From CAZMVY01 sp964617875 (GTDB taxonomy: Bacteria; Planctomycetota; Phycisphaerae; UBA1845; PWPN01), in contig CAZUAI010000014.1 of assembly GCA_964617875.1 (NCBI GenBank), positions 1-64,000 on the forward strand: a stretch of DNA of 64,000 nucleotides, given 5' to 3'. Position 1 is the stretch's first letter. The number at the start of each line of letters is the position of its first letter. Under the pieces are notes generated by a model. It was not told the origin of the DNA, searched no databases, and saw only the letters and a program-made list of their open reading frames with translations. This document shows positions 35,560 to 44,119 of this stretch, piece by piece. The position numbers and the translations under genes are program-made.

Positions 35560-36846
35560 ATGAGCATCGACTTTCTCCAGGATCTCTCGCGGCGCGGGCT
35601 TGTGCACCAGATCTCGGCGCCGGGCCTCGCCGACCTGCTGCAGAGCGGCCCGGCCGTCGCCTACATTGGATTCGACCCGACGGCGGACAGCCTCCACGTC
35701 GGAAACCTCGTCCACCTGATCAACCTCATGCGCTTCCAGAAGGCCGGCCACAGGCCGATCGGACTCGTGGGCGGCGGGACGGGGCTTATCGGCGATCCGT
35801 CGGGCAAGGAGAACGAGCGGGCACTGCTGACGCCGGAGCAGCTCGCGAAGAACCTCGCGGGCATCCGCTCGCAGGTCGAGCGGTTCCTCGATCTGGGCGA
35901 GGGCAAGGCCTGGCTCGTCAACAACGGCGACTGGCTCTGCGACCTCAAGCTGGTCGATTTCCTCCGCGACGTCGGCAAGCACTTCTCGGTCAACCAGATG
36001 ATCGTGCGCGATTCGGTCCGCATGAGGCTCGAGACCAAGGAGTCCGGCCTGTCGTACACCGAGTTCTCGTACATGCTGCTCCAGTCGTACGACTTCCTCG
36101 CGCTCTACGACCGCTTCGGCTGCAGGCTGCAGATGGGCGGCTCGGACCAGTGGGGCAACATCGTCTCGGGCGCGGACCTCGTGCGGCGGCTTCGCGGCGT
36201 CGAGGTCTACGGCCTGACGACGCCCCTCCTGACCCGCTCGGACGGCAAGAAGTTCGGCAAGTCCGAGGAGGGCAACGTCTGGCTCGACGCGCAGCGGACG
36301 AGCCCGTACCAGTTCTACCAGTTCTGGCTCAACAGCGACGACCGCGACGTCATCCAGTACCTCAAGACGTTCACACTGCTGCCGCTCGATGCGATCGGCG
36401 AGGCGGAGCGCGAACTTGCCGACGCGCCGGAGAAGCGCGCGGCTCAACGGCTTCTCGCCCGCGAGGTGACGCGGATGGTCCACGGCGATGCGGCCCTGGC
36501 CCGCGCCGAGAGGGCGACGGCCGTGCTTTTCGCCAGGGACGCGGACTTCCGGCAACTCTCCGCGCAAGAGCTTCGCGAGGCGTTCCACGGCGCGCCGTCG
36601 AGCCGGCTCGACCCGGCCAGACTCGGCACGCCCGACGCAAGCCTCGTGGCGGTGCTTGCCGACTCCGGCCTGTATCCGTCCCGCGGCCAGGCCCGCAAAG
36701 ACGTGCCCGGCGGCGCGGTGTCCGTGAACAACGTGCCCGTCACCGACGTGAACAGGGTCCTCACCACCGCGGACCTGCTGGCCGGCGGCTTCGTCATCCT
36801 CCGCAAGGGCAAGAAGCACTACCACGTGCTTCAGGCCGCAGAGTAG
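35560..36846 (+). CDS. tyrS: Tyrosyl-tRNA synthetase
   Basis: A 428-residue class I aminoacyl-tRNA synthetase that charges tRNA-Tyr. The HIGH-type motif is HVGN (His46) and the KMSKS-type motif is KFGKS in SDGKKFGKSEEG. Tyrosine-pocket residues appear in YIGFDPTADSLHVG and SYMLLQSYDF. The C-terminal S4-like RNA-binding domain (about 350-428, SRGQARKDVPGGAVSVNN) is intact. Length is normal for the bacterial TyrS group. The start is the ATG at 35560; the upstream extension in the same frame is not protein-like. No T-box leader was recognised. Confidence 0.97.
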   Translation: MSIDFLQDLSRRGLVHQISAPGLADLLQSGPAVAYIGFDPTADSLHVGNLVHLINLMRFQKAGHRPIGLVGGGTGLIGDPSGKENERALLTPEQLAKNLAGIRSQVERFLDLGEGKAWLVNNGDWLCDLKLVDFLRDVGKHFSVNQMIVRDSVRMRLETKESGLSYTEFSYMLLQSYDFLALYDRFGCRLQMGGSDQWGNIVSGADLVRRLRGVEVYGLTTPLLTRSDGKKFGKSEEGNVWLDAQRTSPYQFYQFWLNSDDRDVIQYLKTFTLLPLDAIGEAERELADAPEKRAAQRLLAREVTRMVHGDAALARAERATAVLFARDADFRQLSAQELREAFHGAPSSRLDPARLGTPDASLVAVLADSGLYPSRGQARKDVPGGAVSVNNVPVTDVNRVLTTADLLAGGFVILRKGKKHYHVLQAAE

Positions 36847-36976
36847 GAACCGTCCGGGCGGCCATCCGCGTTCGGCCGGTCGGGCCGGCGTTTCCATTTT
36901 CGGCGGGCTCCGGCTACGCTGAATCGGCCAACGGGGCAATGGTGCCGGCCAGGTATATGACAAGGAGCAGGATTCC

Positions 36977-37903
36977 ATGCAGGTGACACGTCGGGAGATG
37001 CTGGGGGCGGGGATTGCGGCGGCGGCGACGATGGCAACGCAGGGCGCCCGGGCCGCCGTGGCGCCGAAGGCGACGAAGGCCGGGCCCGGCGGCGACATCG
37101 GCCCCGTCATCAAGCTGAGCTGCTGCGCCTACTCGCTCCGCAGCTATCTGCCCCGCGGCAACAACAAGGGCAGGATCAGCCTGCACGACTTCCTTGAACT
37201 GGCCGCCGCCTGGGGAATCGACGGCGTCGAGCTGACGTCGTACTACTTCGACTCCGAAGACAAGCCGTACCTGCACTCGCTCAAGGCGAAGGCGTTCAAG
37301 CTCGGCCTGGACATCTCCGGCACGGCGGTTGGCAACAACTTCTGCTTCGCGCCCGGCAAGGAACGCGACGAGCAGATCGCGATGGTTAAACGGTGGATCG
37401 ACAACTCCGTCATCCTGGGCTCGCCGTGCATGCGGATCTTCGCCGGCGGCCGTTCGAGCAACGAGGAAGAACGCGCGCGGGCCTTCACCTGGGTCACCGA
37501 CTGCATCAAGACGTGCTGCGACCACGCCGGCGAGCGCGGCGTCTTCCTGGCCCTCGAGAACCACGGCCACCTGACCGAGACGGCCGCCGACGTGCTGAAG
37601 ATCCTGGACACGGTCCGGCACGAGTGGCTCGGCCTCAACCTCGACACGGGCAACTTCCCGCCGGATGTCTACAAGCAGATCGAGATGTGCGCCCCGCGGA
37701 CCCTCACGTCGCACGTGAAGGTCAGCGTCCAGACGGGCGGGGAGAAGAAGAACCGCGACCCTGCCGATTACGCCCGGATCGTGCGGACCCTTCGCAACGC
37801 GAACTACCGCGGCTTCATCTCGCTGGAGTACGAAGACGCCGAGGATCAGATGGTCGGCGTGCCGAAGCAGCTGAAGAAAATCCGCGAGGCCATCGTGTCG
37901 TGA
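36977..37903 (+). CDS. Tat-exported sugar phosphate isomerase/epimerase-like protein
   Basis: A 308-residue TIM-barrel protein of the xylose-isomerase-like superfamily. The leader VTRREMLGAGIAAAATMATQ is a twin-arginine signal. Metal-site motifs are FLALENHGHL, LNLDTGNF, SHVKVSV and a final ISLEYEDAED. AAGGAGCAGG precedes the ATG at 36977. A sodium symporter gene starts 46 bases downstream, which suggests the two share a substrate. Together with the copy at 1943 it forms a paralogous pair of moderate similarity; the active-site pattern differs between them. Confidence 0.85.
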   Translation: MQVTRREMLGAGIAAAATMATQGARAAVAPKATKAGPGGDIGPVIKLSCCAYSLRSYLPRGNNKGRISLHDFLELAAAWGIDGVELTSYYFDSEDKPYLHSLKAKAFKLGLDISGTAVGNNFCFAPGKERDEQIAMVKRWIDNSVILGSPCMRIFAGGRSSNEEERARAFTWVTDCIKTCCDHAGERGVFLALENHGHLTETAADVLKILDTVRHEWLGLNLDTGNFPPDVYKQIEMCAPRTLTSHVKVSVQTGGEKKNRDPADYARIVRTLRNANYRGFISLEYEDAEDQMVGVPKQLKKIREAIVS

Positions 37904-37949
37904 GATTGCTTCGTCCGGCGTGATCGCCGGCCGCCGGGACGTCGGCCGC

Positions 37950-39560
37950 ATGAACTTCGCCCTCTCCACGCTGGATGTCATCATCATCGTCGCGTCGATC
38001 ACCGGCGTGCTGATTGTCGGTTTCTGGGCGTCGCGACGGCAGGAGCAGACGGCCCGCGGCTACTTCCTCGCCTCCGGGCGGTTGCCGTGGTGGATCATCG
38101 GCTCCGCGTTCGTCTCCACGAGCGTCTCCAGCGAACAGATCGTCGGGACCGTCGGCGCCGCATACGAGCATGGCATGGGCGTGGCCAACTGGGAATGGTG
38201 CAGCCTGCCCGTCTACACGCTGCTCATGCTGTTCTTCATCCCCGTGTATCTCAGGAACCGGGTGACGACCGTGCCCGAGTTCCTCCGGCGGCGGTACGGC
38301 CCGCTCTGCGCGGACATCTACAGCTGGGTGATGCTGGTCGCCTATGTGTTCATCTTCCTCGTCCCCGTGCTCTACGGCGGAAGCCGGGCGTTTTCGCAAC
38401 TGATCGGCTGGCCGTTTCATGCCGTGCTGTGGGTGATGGTGGTTCTCGTCGCCGCCTACGCCGTCAAGGGCGGTCTGGCCTCGGTCGTCTGGACCGACGC
38501 CGTGCAGTGCCTCATGCTCGTCGGCGGCGGGCTCGTCCTGTTCTTCATCGCCCTCGACAGGATCCCCGGCGGCATCCCGCACGGCTGGGCAACCATGACC
38601 CAGGCCCGACCCGAACGCTTCCACCTCGTCCATCCGATCGACGACCCGGTCGCCCCGTGGCTCGGCATGCTGTTCGCGTTCGTCGGCGTCATCCTCTTCT
38701 ACCAGGCCGGCAACCAGGTGATGATTCAGCGCGTCCTCGGCGCCCGCTCGGCGTGGGACGGCCTGATGGGGATCGTCTTCGCCGGGTTCATCAACTTTCT
38801 CCGGCCGCTGGTGACGTGCTTCCTCGGGCTGATCGTCTATCACTGGATCCACGTGATGCACGAAGCCGAGCCCCTGGCGAACAAAGACGACGCCTTCCCG
38901 TTTGCCCTGAAGGCGTTCGCCCCGGCGTGGGGGCTGCGGGGGATCATCCTTGCGGGCTTTCTTGCGGCGGTGATGTCCACGGTCAGCGCCCTGGCGAACT
39001 CGACCGCCACGATCTTCGCCCTCGATGTCTACAGAAAGATCCTCAACCCCGCCGCCGACGACCGGCGGACGGTCCAGGTCGGCCGGCTCGCGTCGCTGAC
39101 GGCCCTGGTCGTCGCCGCGGGAATCGCCCCGTCGGTCGAGAACCTCGGCGGGGTCTTCCGGTACTTCCAGACGGGCGTGACGTACCTCTCGACGCCGTTC
39201 ATCTCGGTCCTGTTCCTGGGCGTGCTGTGGAAGCGGACGAACTACGCGGGCGGCCTGTTCGGCATCGTCGGCGGGATCGTCCTTCAGATCGGCGTCATCC
39301 TGGCGGCGTACGCGCTGGGCTACCGGCTGCACTGGCTCTACCTCGCCGCGATCGCCCAGGGGCTGACGATGCTCGGCGCGGTCATCGTGTCGCTCGCCAC
39401 GCCGCCGCCGGCGAAGGCGCTCTGGGAGCCGTTTCAGTGGAGCCCGTCGCTCCTCTCGCAATACGACGAAGGCACACGCCGTCCCTGGTACAAGCAGGTC
39501 AAGCTCTGGTACGCCGTCTTCGCCGCAGTCTCCGTCGGCCTCTACGTCCGCTTCTGGTAA
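37950..39560 (+). CDS. Sodium:solute symporter (SSS family)
   Basis: A 536-residue inner-membrane symporter with about thirteen helices. SSS features include RGYFLASGRLPWWIIGSAFV, then the sodium-site helix FVSTSVSSEQIVGTVGAAYE, and GGLASVVWTDAVQCLML. The ATG at 37950 is chosen; a GTG ten codons upstream (37920) is the alternative. It probably shares a transcript with the isomerase at 36977. It is only distantly related to the symporter at 20341 and is closer to sugar-type SSS members. The substrate is unknown. Confidence 0.9.
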   Translation: MNFALSTLDVIIIVASITGVLIVGFWASRRQEQTARGYFLASGRLPWWIIGSAFVSTSVSSEQIVGTVGAAYEHGMGVANWEWCSLPVYTLLMLFFIPVYLRNRVTTVPEFLRRRYGPLCADIYSWVMLVAYVFIFLVPVLYGGSRAFSQLIGWPFHAVLWVMVVLVAAYAVKGGLASVVWTDAVQCLMLVGGGLVLFFIALDRIPGGIPHGWATMTQARPERFHLVHPIDDPVAPWLGMLFAFVGVILFYQAGNQVMIQRVLGARSAWDGLMGIVFAGFINFLRPLVTCFLGLIVYHWIHVMHEAEPLANKDDAFPFALKAFAPAWGLRGIILAGFLAAVMSTVSALANSTATIFALDVYRKILNPAADDRRTVQVGRLASLTALVVAAGIAPSVENLGGVFRYFQTGVTYLSTPFISVLFLGVLWKRTNYAGGLFGIVGGIVLQIGVILAAYALGYRLHWLYLAAIAQGLTMLGAVIVSLATPPPAKALWEPFQWSPSLLSQYDEGTRRPWYKQVKLWYAVFAAVSVGLYVRFW

Positions 39561-39561
39561 C

Positions 39562-39693
39562 CCCCTCTCCCTCCCAGGGAGAGGGCCGGGGTGAGGGTGT
39601 CCGTCCCCCTCGCCCTCCCAGGGAGAGGGCCGGGGTGAGGGTGTCCGTCCCCCTCGCCCTTCAACGGAGAGGGACGGGATGAGGCTCACCGGC
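39562..39693. repeat. Three 44-bp tandem repeats with terminator-like hairpins
   Basis: Units start at 39562, 39606 and 39650. The first holds a perfect 10-bp inverted repeat, CCCTCTCCCT and AGGGAGAGGG, with a 3-base loop at 39563-39585, only 2 bases after the symporter stop codon. No T run follows. It probably ends the symporter transcript, and the duplicated units suggest slippage or repeat expansion. The third unit is degraded. Confidence 0.6.
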
Positions 39694-39788
39694 TCACCCG
39701 GCGACTCCTTCAACCTTGCAAAGACGCGCAGAGCAACAGGCCAACCGAGTCGCCCGGCCGCCGAGTGACGGACCAACGGGAACACACA

Positions 39789-40438
39789 CTGGATCCCCGC
39801 TTGCGCGGGGATGACAATCGCAGCTTGCGCGGGGAGGACGATCGCAGCACTCCGTATTCGTTTCCGCTCGCCCGTCACCNNNNNNNNNNNNNNNNNNNNN
39901 NNNNNNNNNNNNNNNNNNNNNNNNNNNNNNNNNNNNNNNNNNNNNNNNNNNNNNNNNNNNNNNNNNNNNNNNNNNNNNNGTGTCATCGACTCTGGATCCC
40001 CGCTTGCGCGGGGATGACAATCGCAGCTTGCGCGAGGAGGACGATCGCAGCTTGCGCGGGGAGGACAATCGCGGTCCTCCGCGTTCGTTTCCGTTCGCCC
40101 GTCACCCCCGCGAAAGCGGGGGTCCAGCATCTGTGTCATCGACTCTGGATCCCCGCTTGCGCGGGGATGACGATCGCAGCTTGCGCGGGGAGGACGATCG
40201 CAGCACTCCGTATTCGTTTCCGCTCGCCCGTCACCCCCGCGAAAGCGGGGGTCCAGGGTCTGTGTCATCGACTCTGGATCCCCGCTTGCGCGGGGATGAC
40301 AATCGCAGCTTGCGCGGGGAGGACAATTGCAGCTTGTGCGGGGAGGACGATCGCAGATTGCGCGGGGAGGACGATCGCAGCACTCCGTATTCGTTTCCGC
40401 TCGCCCGTCACCCCCGCGAAAGCGGGGGTCCAGGGAAG
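39789..40438. repeat. Tandem and inverted repeat cluster containing an assembly gap
   Basis: Units begin CTGGATCCCCGC at 39789, 39992, 40145 and 40274. Each carries GCTTGCGCGGGGATGAC, one to four copies of a 24-bp subrepeat CGCAGCTTGCGCGGGGAGGA, and ends in the inverted form CACCCCCGCGAAAGCGGGGG. Lengths vary with subrepeat number (153 and 129 bases between starts). The 100 N gap at 39880-39979 lies in this array. Frames through it are artefacts. Confidence 0.7.
39880..39979. other. Assembly gap (100 N) inside the repeat cluster
   Basis: Exactly 100 N at a repeat boundary. The true length and number of missing repeat units are unknown. Confidence 0.95.
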
Positions 40439-40444
40439 ATTGAG

Positions 40445-40684
40445 TAGCCGCCCAGGCTGACGTCACCGTCCAGATCCGCAACGACGAGGCCCCGTTCCGC
40501 CGACGGCGAGTTCGGCCCGTTGAGACACGCCGCGAACCGTGTGAATTCCCCCCTATCCACGTCGTCTTGGTTGAAGTCGCCCGGGATGCAGCCGTTGGCC
40601 CCCCCAGCACGTTCGGCGGCGTCTCGGACACAGACCGCAGGCATCGCCGACCTCGTCCGCATCGCCATTCGCCTGGTCATTGAC
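40445..40684 (-). pseudogene. Decayed end of a TSP3/EF-hand secreted protein gene
   Basis: Leftward remnants lie in two frames. VNDQANGDADEVGDACGLCP (from 40684) is a thrombospondin type 3-like calcium repeat. After a frame change, PGDFNQDDVDRGEFTRFAAC followed by LNGPNSP and then ADLDGDVSLGGYSIF are two damaged EF-hand motifs like the tails at 29061 and 30774. The calcium loops lack residues and no start or full domain remains. The remnant runs into the repeat cluster, which may have destroyed the gene. Confidence 0.6.
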
Positions 40685-40729
40685 CAACGCCGGCCTCCGC
40701 CATACGGTATCCGGCGAAGGAGACCAGCC

Positions 40730-42292
40730 ATGGCCAAGCCGCTTCCTCACGCCTGCCTCGCAATCACGGGTCCCTTGCTTGCCCTGGCCGTCCACGCCGC
40801 GCAGCCGCCGATTGGCCGCAGCCCCGGCGAACCGGCCTGGCCCGACATCCTCCGGCAGCAGTGGGGCCTCGACGTCGAGCGCGACCTGCGGAACCCGCTG
40901 ATCGACGGCGTCGCACCCGCGGGCCTGTTCCAGCGGGCCGACAAGGGCAAGCCCGTCCTCTTCACGCCCATCATCGCCCTCGGCATGGAGGTCACGACGC
41001 ACGGCGGATGGTACTCCGCCGGGCCCAGGGCCGGCGACATCCCCGCGGACATCGCCGCGGCCAGACACGAACTCTGGTCCTACGCCTACAAGCAGCCCGA
41101 GGCCGAGCGAAGCGCCGGACCGTTCACCCCGCCGCCGCTGAAATCCGGCTCCGCCCAGTTCGACCCCGGCGAGACGACCTTCGGCTTCTGGATCCGCAAC
41201 GAAACCTGGGACGACGGGGGCGTCTTCACACAACCGGCTGCCGTCGCCAGGGCCAACGAGCGGCTGCGGGCCCAGCCCTACAAGGCGATGATCTACCCGA
41301 ACCGCGACGGCAAGACCGGCCGGCTGATCCCGCACAGCTATCTGATCGGCTTCGAGTACTCGACCAACGACGACTTCCAGGACGTCGTCGCCCGCGTGGA
41401 CAACGTCACGCTGCTGCCGTCGGACCCGCCGCTCAAGGGGATCCTGGCGCCCGATGCCAGAGTCCGCAAGCTCGCCGACGGGTTCGCCTTCGTCGAGGGC
41501 CCGGCGTGGGACTTCAACGGGAATGCGTTGTACTTCTCCGACATCCCCCGGAACCGGATCCTCCGCTACGCCGACGGCAAGGTCACGACCGCCAACGACT
41601 CCAGCGGCCGGTCGAACGGCCTGATGTTCGACAAGGACGGCACGCTGATCGCCTGCGAGGGCGCCGAGAAGCCCGGCGGCGGCCGCCGCGTCTCGCGGGC
41701 ACAGGCGGGCAGGCCCGGCGAGGCCATCGCCACGAACTACGACGGCAAGCGGCTCAACAGCCCGAACGACCTGTGGCTCGACGCCGACGGCGGGATCTAC
41801 TTCACCGACCCGCGCTACGGCCAGCGCGAGGACATGGAACTCGACAAGGAGGCCGTGTACTACATCGCCCGCGACGGCAAGGTCACGCAGCTGATCACGA
41901 ACCTGGTCCGCCCGAACGGCATCGGCCTCTCGCCCGACGGCCGATGGCTCTATGTCGTGGACAACGGAGCGGATGCCCTCTGGCGATGGCCGATCACCGC
42001 CCCCGGCCGGCTCGGCAAGGGCGAGCGGATCGCCGATGTCACCGGCCCCGACGGCATGAGCGTCGATGAGGAAGGCCGGCTCTACGTGACGGGCACGCGC
42101 GGCGTCTGGGTCTTCGACCCGAACGGAAAATGGCTCGGCTGCATCGACACGCCCGAGCAGCCGGCCAACTGCACGTTCGGCGGACCGGGCTACCGCACGC
42201 TGTTCATCACGGCCCGCACGTCGCTCTACGCGATCGAGACCCAGACGCGCGGCTGGCACATTCGCCTGGACGGACCGCCGAAGAAGAAGTAG
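40730..42292 (+). CDS. Exported SMP-30/gluconolactonase-like protein with N-terminal extra domain
   Basis: A 520-residue secreted protein. AAGGAG sits 8 bases before the ATG at 40730, and the signal peptide ends near AVHAAQPP. Residues about 25-240 form an extra domain typical of planctomycete relatives (TTFGFWIRNETWDDGG, then PYKAMIYPNRDGKTGRLIP). Residues about 250-520 are a six-bladed SMP-30/gluconolactonase propeller: FVEGPAWDFNGNALYFSDI, SNGLMFDKDGTLIACEG, NSPNDLWLDADGGIYFTDPR, RPNGIGLSPDGRWLYVVDNG. The glutamate, asparagines and aspartate of the metal site appear in these motifs. It could open sugar lactones made by the oxidoreductases around it. The substrate is not predictable. Confidence 0.85.
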   Translation: MAKPLPHACLAITGPLLALAVHAAQPPIGRSPGEPAWPDILRQQWGLDVERDLRNPLIDGVAPAGLFQRADKGKPVLFTPIIALGMEVTTHGGWYSAGPRAGDIPADIAAARHELWSYAYKQPEAERSAGPFTPPPLKSGSAQFDPGETTFGFWIRNETWDDGGVFTQPAAVARANERLRAQPYKAMIYPNRDGKTGRLIPHSYLIGFEYSTNDDFQDVVARVDNVTLLPSDPPLKGILAPDARVRKLADGFAFVEGPAWDFNGNALYFSDIPRNRILRYADGKVTTANDSSGRSNGLMFDKDGTLIACEGAEKPGGGRRVSRAQAGRPGEAIATNYDGKRLNSPNDLWLDADGGIYFTDPRYGQREDMELDKEAVYYIARDGKVTQLITNLVRPNGIGLSPDGRWLYVVDNGADALWRWPITAPGRLGKGERIADVTGPDGMSVDEEGRLYVTGTRGVWVFDPNGKWLGCIDTPEQPANCTFGGPGYRTLFITARTSLYAIETQTRGWHIRLDGPPKKK

Positions 42293-42417
42293 CTTATCGC
42301 CGCCCGCCGGACGGCGGCGATCGGTCAAGGCGCGAGGAGGCGATGCCTCCACAGAATCCGCGTGCTCGAACAAGGATTCGGGCGATAACAGTGCGGGGCG
42401 GTTTCGGCCGCAGCCGA

Positions 42418-42441
42418 TTGTGGTGCAGGCATCTTGCCTGC
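42418..42441. repeat. Dispersed palindromic repeat, copy one
   Basis: A 24-base segment starting TTGTGGTGCAGG and ending CTTGCCTGC recurs at 44963-44986 with two differences. Its 3' part holds the palindrome GCAGGCATCTTGCCTGC. It lies in the 265-base gap between the lactonase-like and zinc-ribbon genes, where nothing else was recognised. Confidence 0.45.
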
Positions 42442-42558
42442 CCTCCGAGTCTTGCTGGTCCGCGTAGATTTCGGGCAATGACAGCGTAGGGCACGGCCGC
42501 AGCCCGCGCAAGCGGGCAAGACCTGCCTTTTTGCTGAAACAGGAACGTGGGACTGACC

Positions 42559-44070
42559 ATGCTGTGCAAAACCTGCGGCTACCGGCTGTGGAACCTCCCG
42601 TCGCGGCGGTGCCCGGAATGCGGAACGCCGTTTCGGCCAAGCGAGTTCGAATTCGCGGCCAACAGCGTCCGCTTCCAGTGCCCCCACTGCAGCCAGCCCT
42701 ACTACGGCACGGGCGAGAAGGGCCACCTCGTCCCGGCCGAGTTCGACTGCGTCTCGTGCGGACGGCACATCCACATGGACGACATGGTGCTCCTGCCGGC
42801 CGAGGGCGTGGCCGAAGAGCAGACGCAGGTCGGGCGCATGCCCTGGCTCGATCGGCGGGAGCGCGGCCTGGTCCGCGCCTGGTTCGCAACGATCGGCATG
42901 GCCCTCTTCTCCCCCGCACGGCTCATGCGCGCAACCCCGCGGCACGCGCCCGCGCTCGATGCCTGGTGGTTTGCCGTATCCACCAGCACCATCATCATGC
43001 TGATCTCCCTCTGCCCGTTCTTCCTGCTTCCGGTTCTCCTCCAGTCCGGAGCGGCACGGAACTCCGCCTTTTCCGCCAGAATCGTCCTCACGATGCTCAT
43101 CTTTTTCCTCGGCCTCATGATCGTCATCACACTCTGGGGCTGCGCCGCACACGGCCTGCTGCGGCTGACCGGACGAACCGCGCTGCCCCTGCGCCGGACC
43201 TTCCACGCCATCGGGTACAGCGCCGGTGCCAATGCCTTCGCGGGAATCCCCTGCATCGGCTTCTACGTCGGGGCGATCTGGTGGATCGTCTCGGCCACGA
43301 TCATGCTGAAGGAATCGCAGCGGGTCTCCGCGTTGCGCGCCGCTTTCGCCGCAATCACGCCGCCCGTGGCCTCGTTTGTCCTGTTCGTCGCAGGCTATGC
43401 CTGGCTGCTCATGTACGTGACGGCAATCCCTGCCCGCTCCACGGCCATGATGCCCGTCGTGATCGCGCCCGCGGAAACCCGGACCATCCTGGCCGGGCTC
43501 CAGGTGCACGCCGGAGAGAACAACGGCCGCTACCCGAACCACGCCATCGAACTTGTTGCCTCAAAGTCCAGCGCTGTCACGGCGCACAGCTTCGTCGCCA
43601 CGGGCTCGGCCACGACGGTTGCACAGATCCCGGTCGGCGGCACGACACTGGAAAAGTACTCGTTCCTGCCGCCGGGCCGCCGAACCGCCGTCGAACAGGC
43701 CGCCGCCGATGCGCTGCCGCAGGGCACCGTCGCTCACCGTCTCGGCGACTTCGTCTTCACGCACCACGGCATCGGACAGGAGCCGCGATTCACGGGGCTG
43801 TGGCTCGTCATCCTGTGGCCCGATCCGGAGGCGAACGCCGGCAGGACCGATGCGAAAGATGTTGTGATCGGAACAACCGACGGCAAGATCCTCGCCTACC
43901 CGCGCGAGCAGTTCGCGGCCCAGCTGGGCAGACAGAACCAGCAACGCCAGGCCGCCGGCCTCGCCCCCCTGCCCGATCCGGCCTCCGTGACGCACGCACG
44001 GCCGGCCGTGGCATCACAACCCGAATCCGGCCCGGCCACAGAACCGTCGGCCCCCGCGGAGCAAGAGTAG
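42559..44070 (+). CDS. Zinc-ribbon multi-pass membrane protein of unknown function
   Basis: A 503-residue protein. The N-terminus has two zinc-binding pairs, CKTCGYRLW and CPECGTPF, then a second ribbon CPHCSQPYY and CVSCGRHIH. About five hydrophobic helices follow between residues 120 and 320, in a Yip1-like arrangement. The C-terminal 180 residues look soluble (LQVHAGENNGRYPNHAIEL). MLCKTCGYRLW-type starts are common in planctomycetes, so the ATG at 42559 is preferred over the GTG at 42547. No function is assigned. The C-terminal part resembles the domains that planctomycete membrane proteins use after a type II pilin-like segment, but this is only a resemblance. Confidence 0.7.
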   Translation: MLCKTCGYRLWNLPSRRCPECGTPFRPSEFEFAANSVRFQCPHCSQPYYGTGEKGHLVPAEFDCVSCGRHIHMDDMVLLPAEGVAEEQTQVGRMPWLDRRERGLVRAWFATIGMALFSPARLMRATPRHAPALDAWWFAVSTSTIIMLISLCPFFLLPVLLQSGAARNSAFSARIVLTMLIFFLGLMIVITLWGCAAHGLLRLTGRTALPLRRTFHAIGYSAGANAFAGIPCIGFYVGAIWWIVSATIMLKESQRVSALRAAFAAITPPVASFVLFVAGYAWLLMYVTAIPARSTAMMPVVIAPAETRTILAGLQVHAGENNGRYPNHAIELVASKSSAVTAHSFVATGSATTVAQIPVGGTTLEKYSFLPPGRRTAVEQAAADALPQGTVAHRLGDFVFTHHGIGQEPRFTGLWLVILWPDPEANAGRTDAKDVVIGTTDGKILAYPREQFAAQLGRQNQQRQAAGLAPLPDPASVTHARPAVASQPESGPATEPSAPAEQE

Positions 44071-44119
44071 AAGGCCCCGTCTTGCCTTCTCGCTTCCCCG
44101 CTCTCCCGCTTTGCCCGGA

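Noticed and set aside
39789..40438. CRISPR-like array
   Set aside because: The repeats are inverted as well as direct, unit lengths vary with subrepeats, there are no unique spacers, and no cas genes are present.
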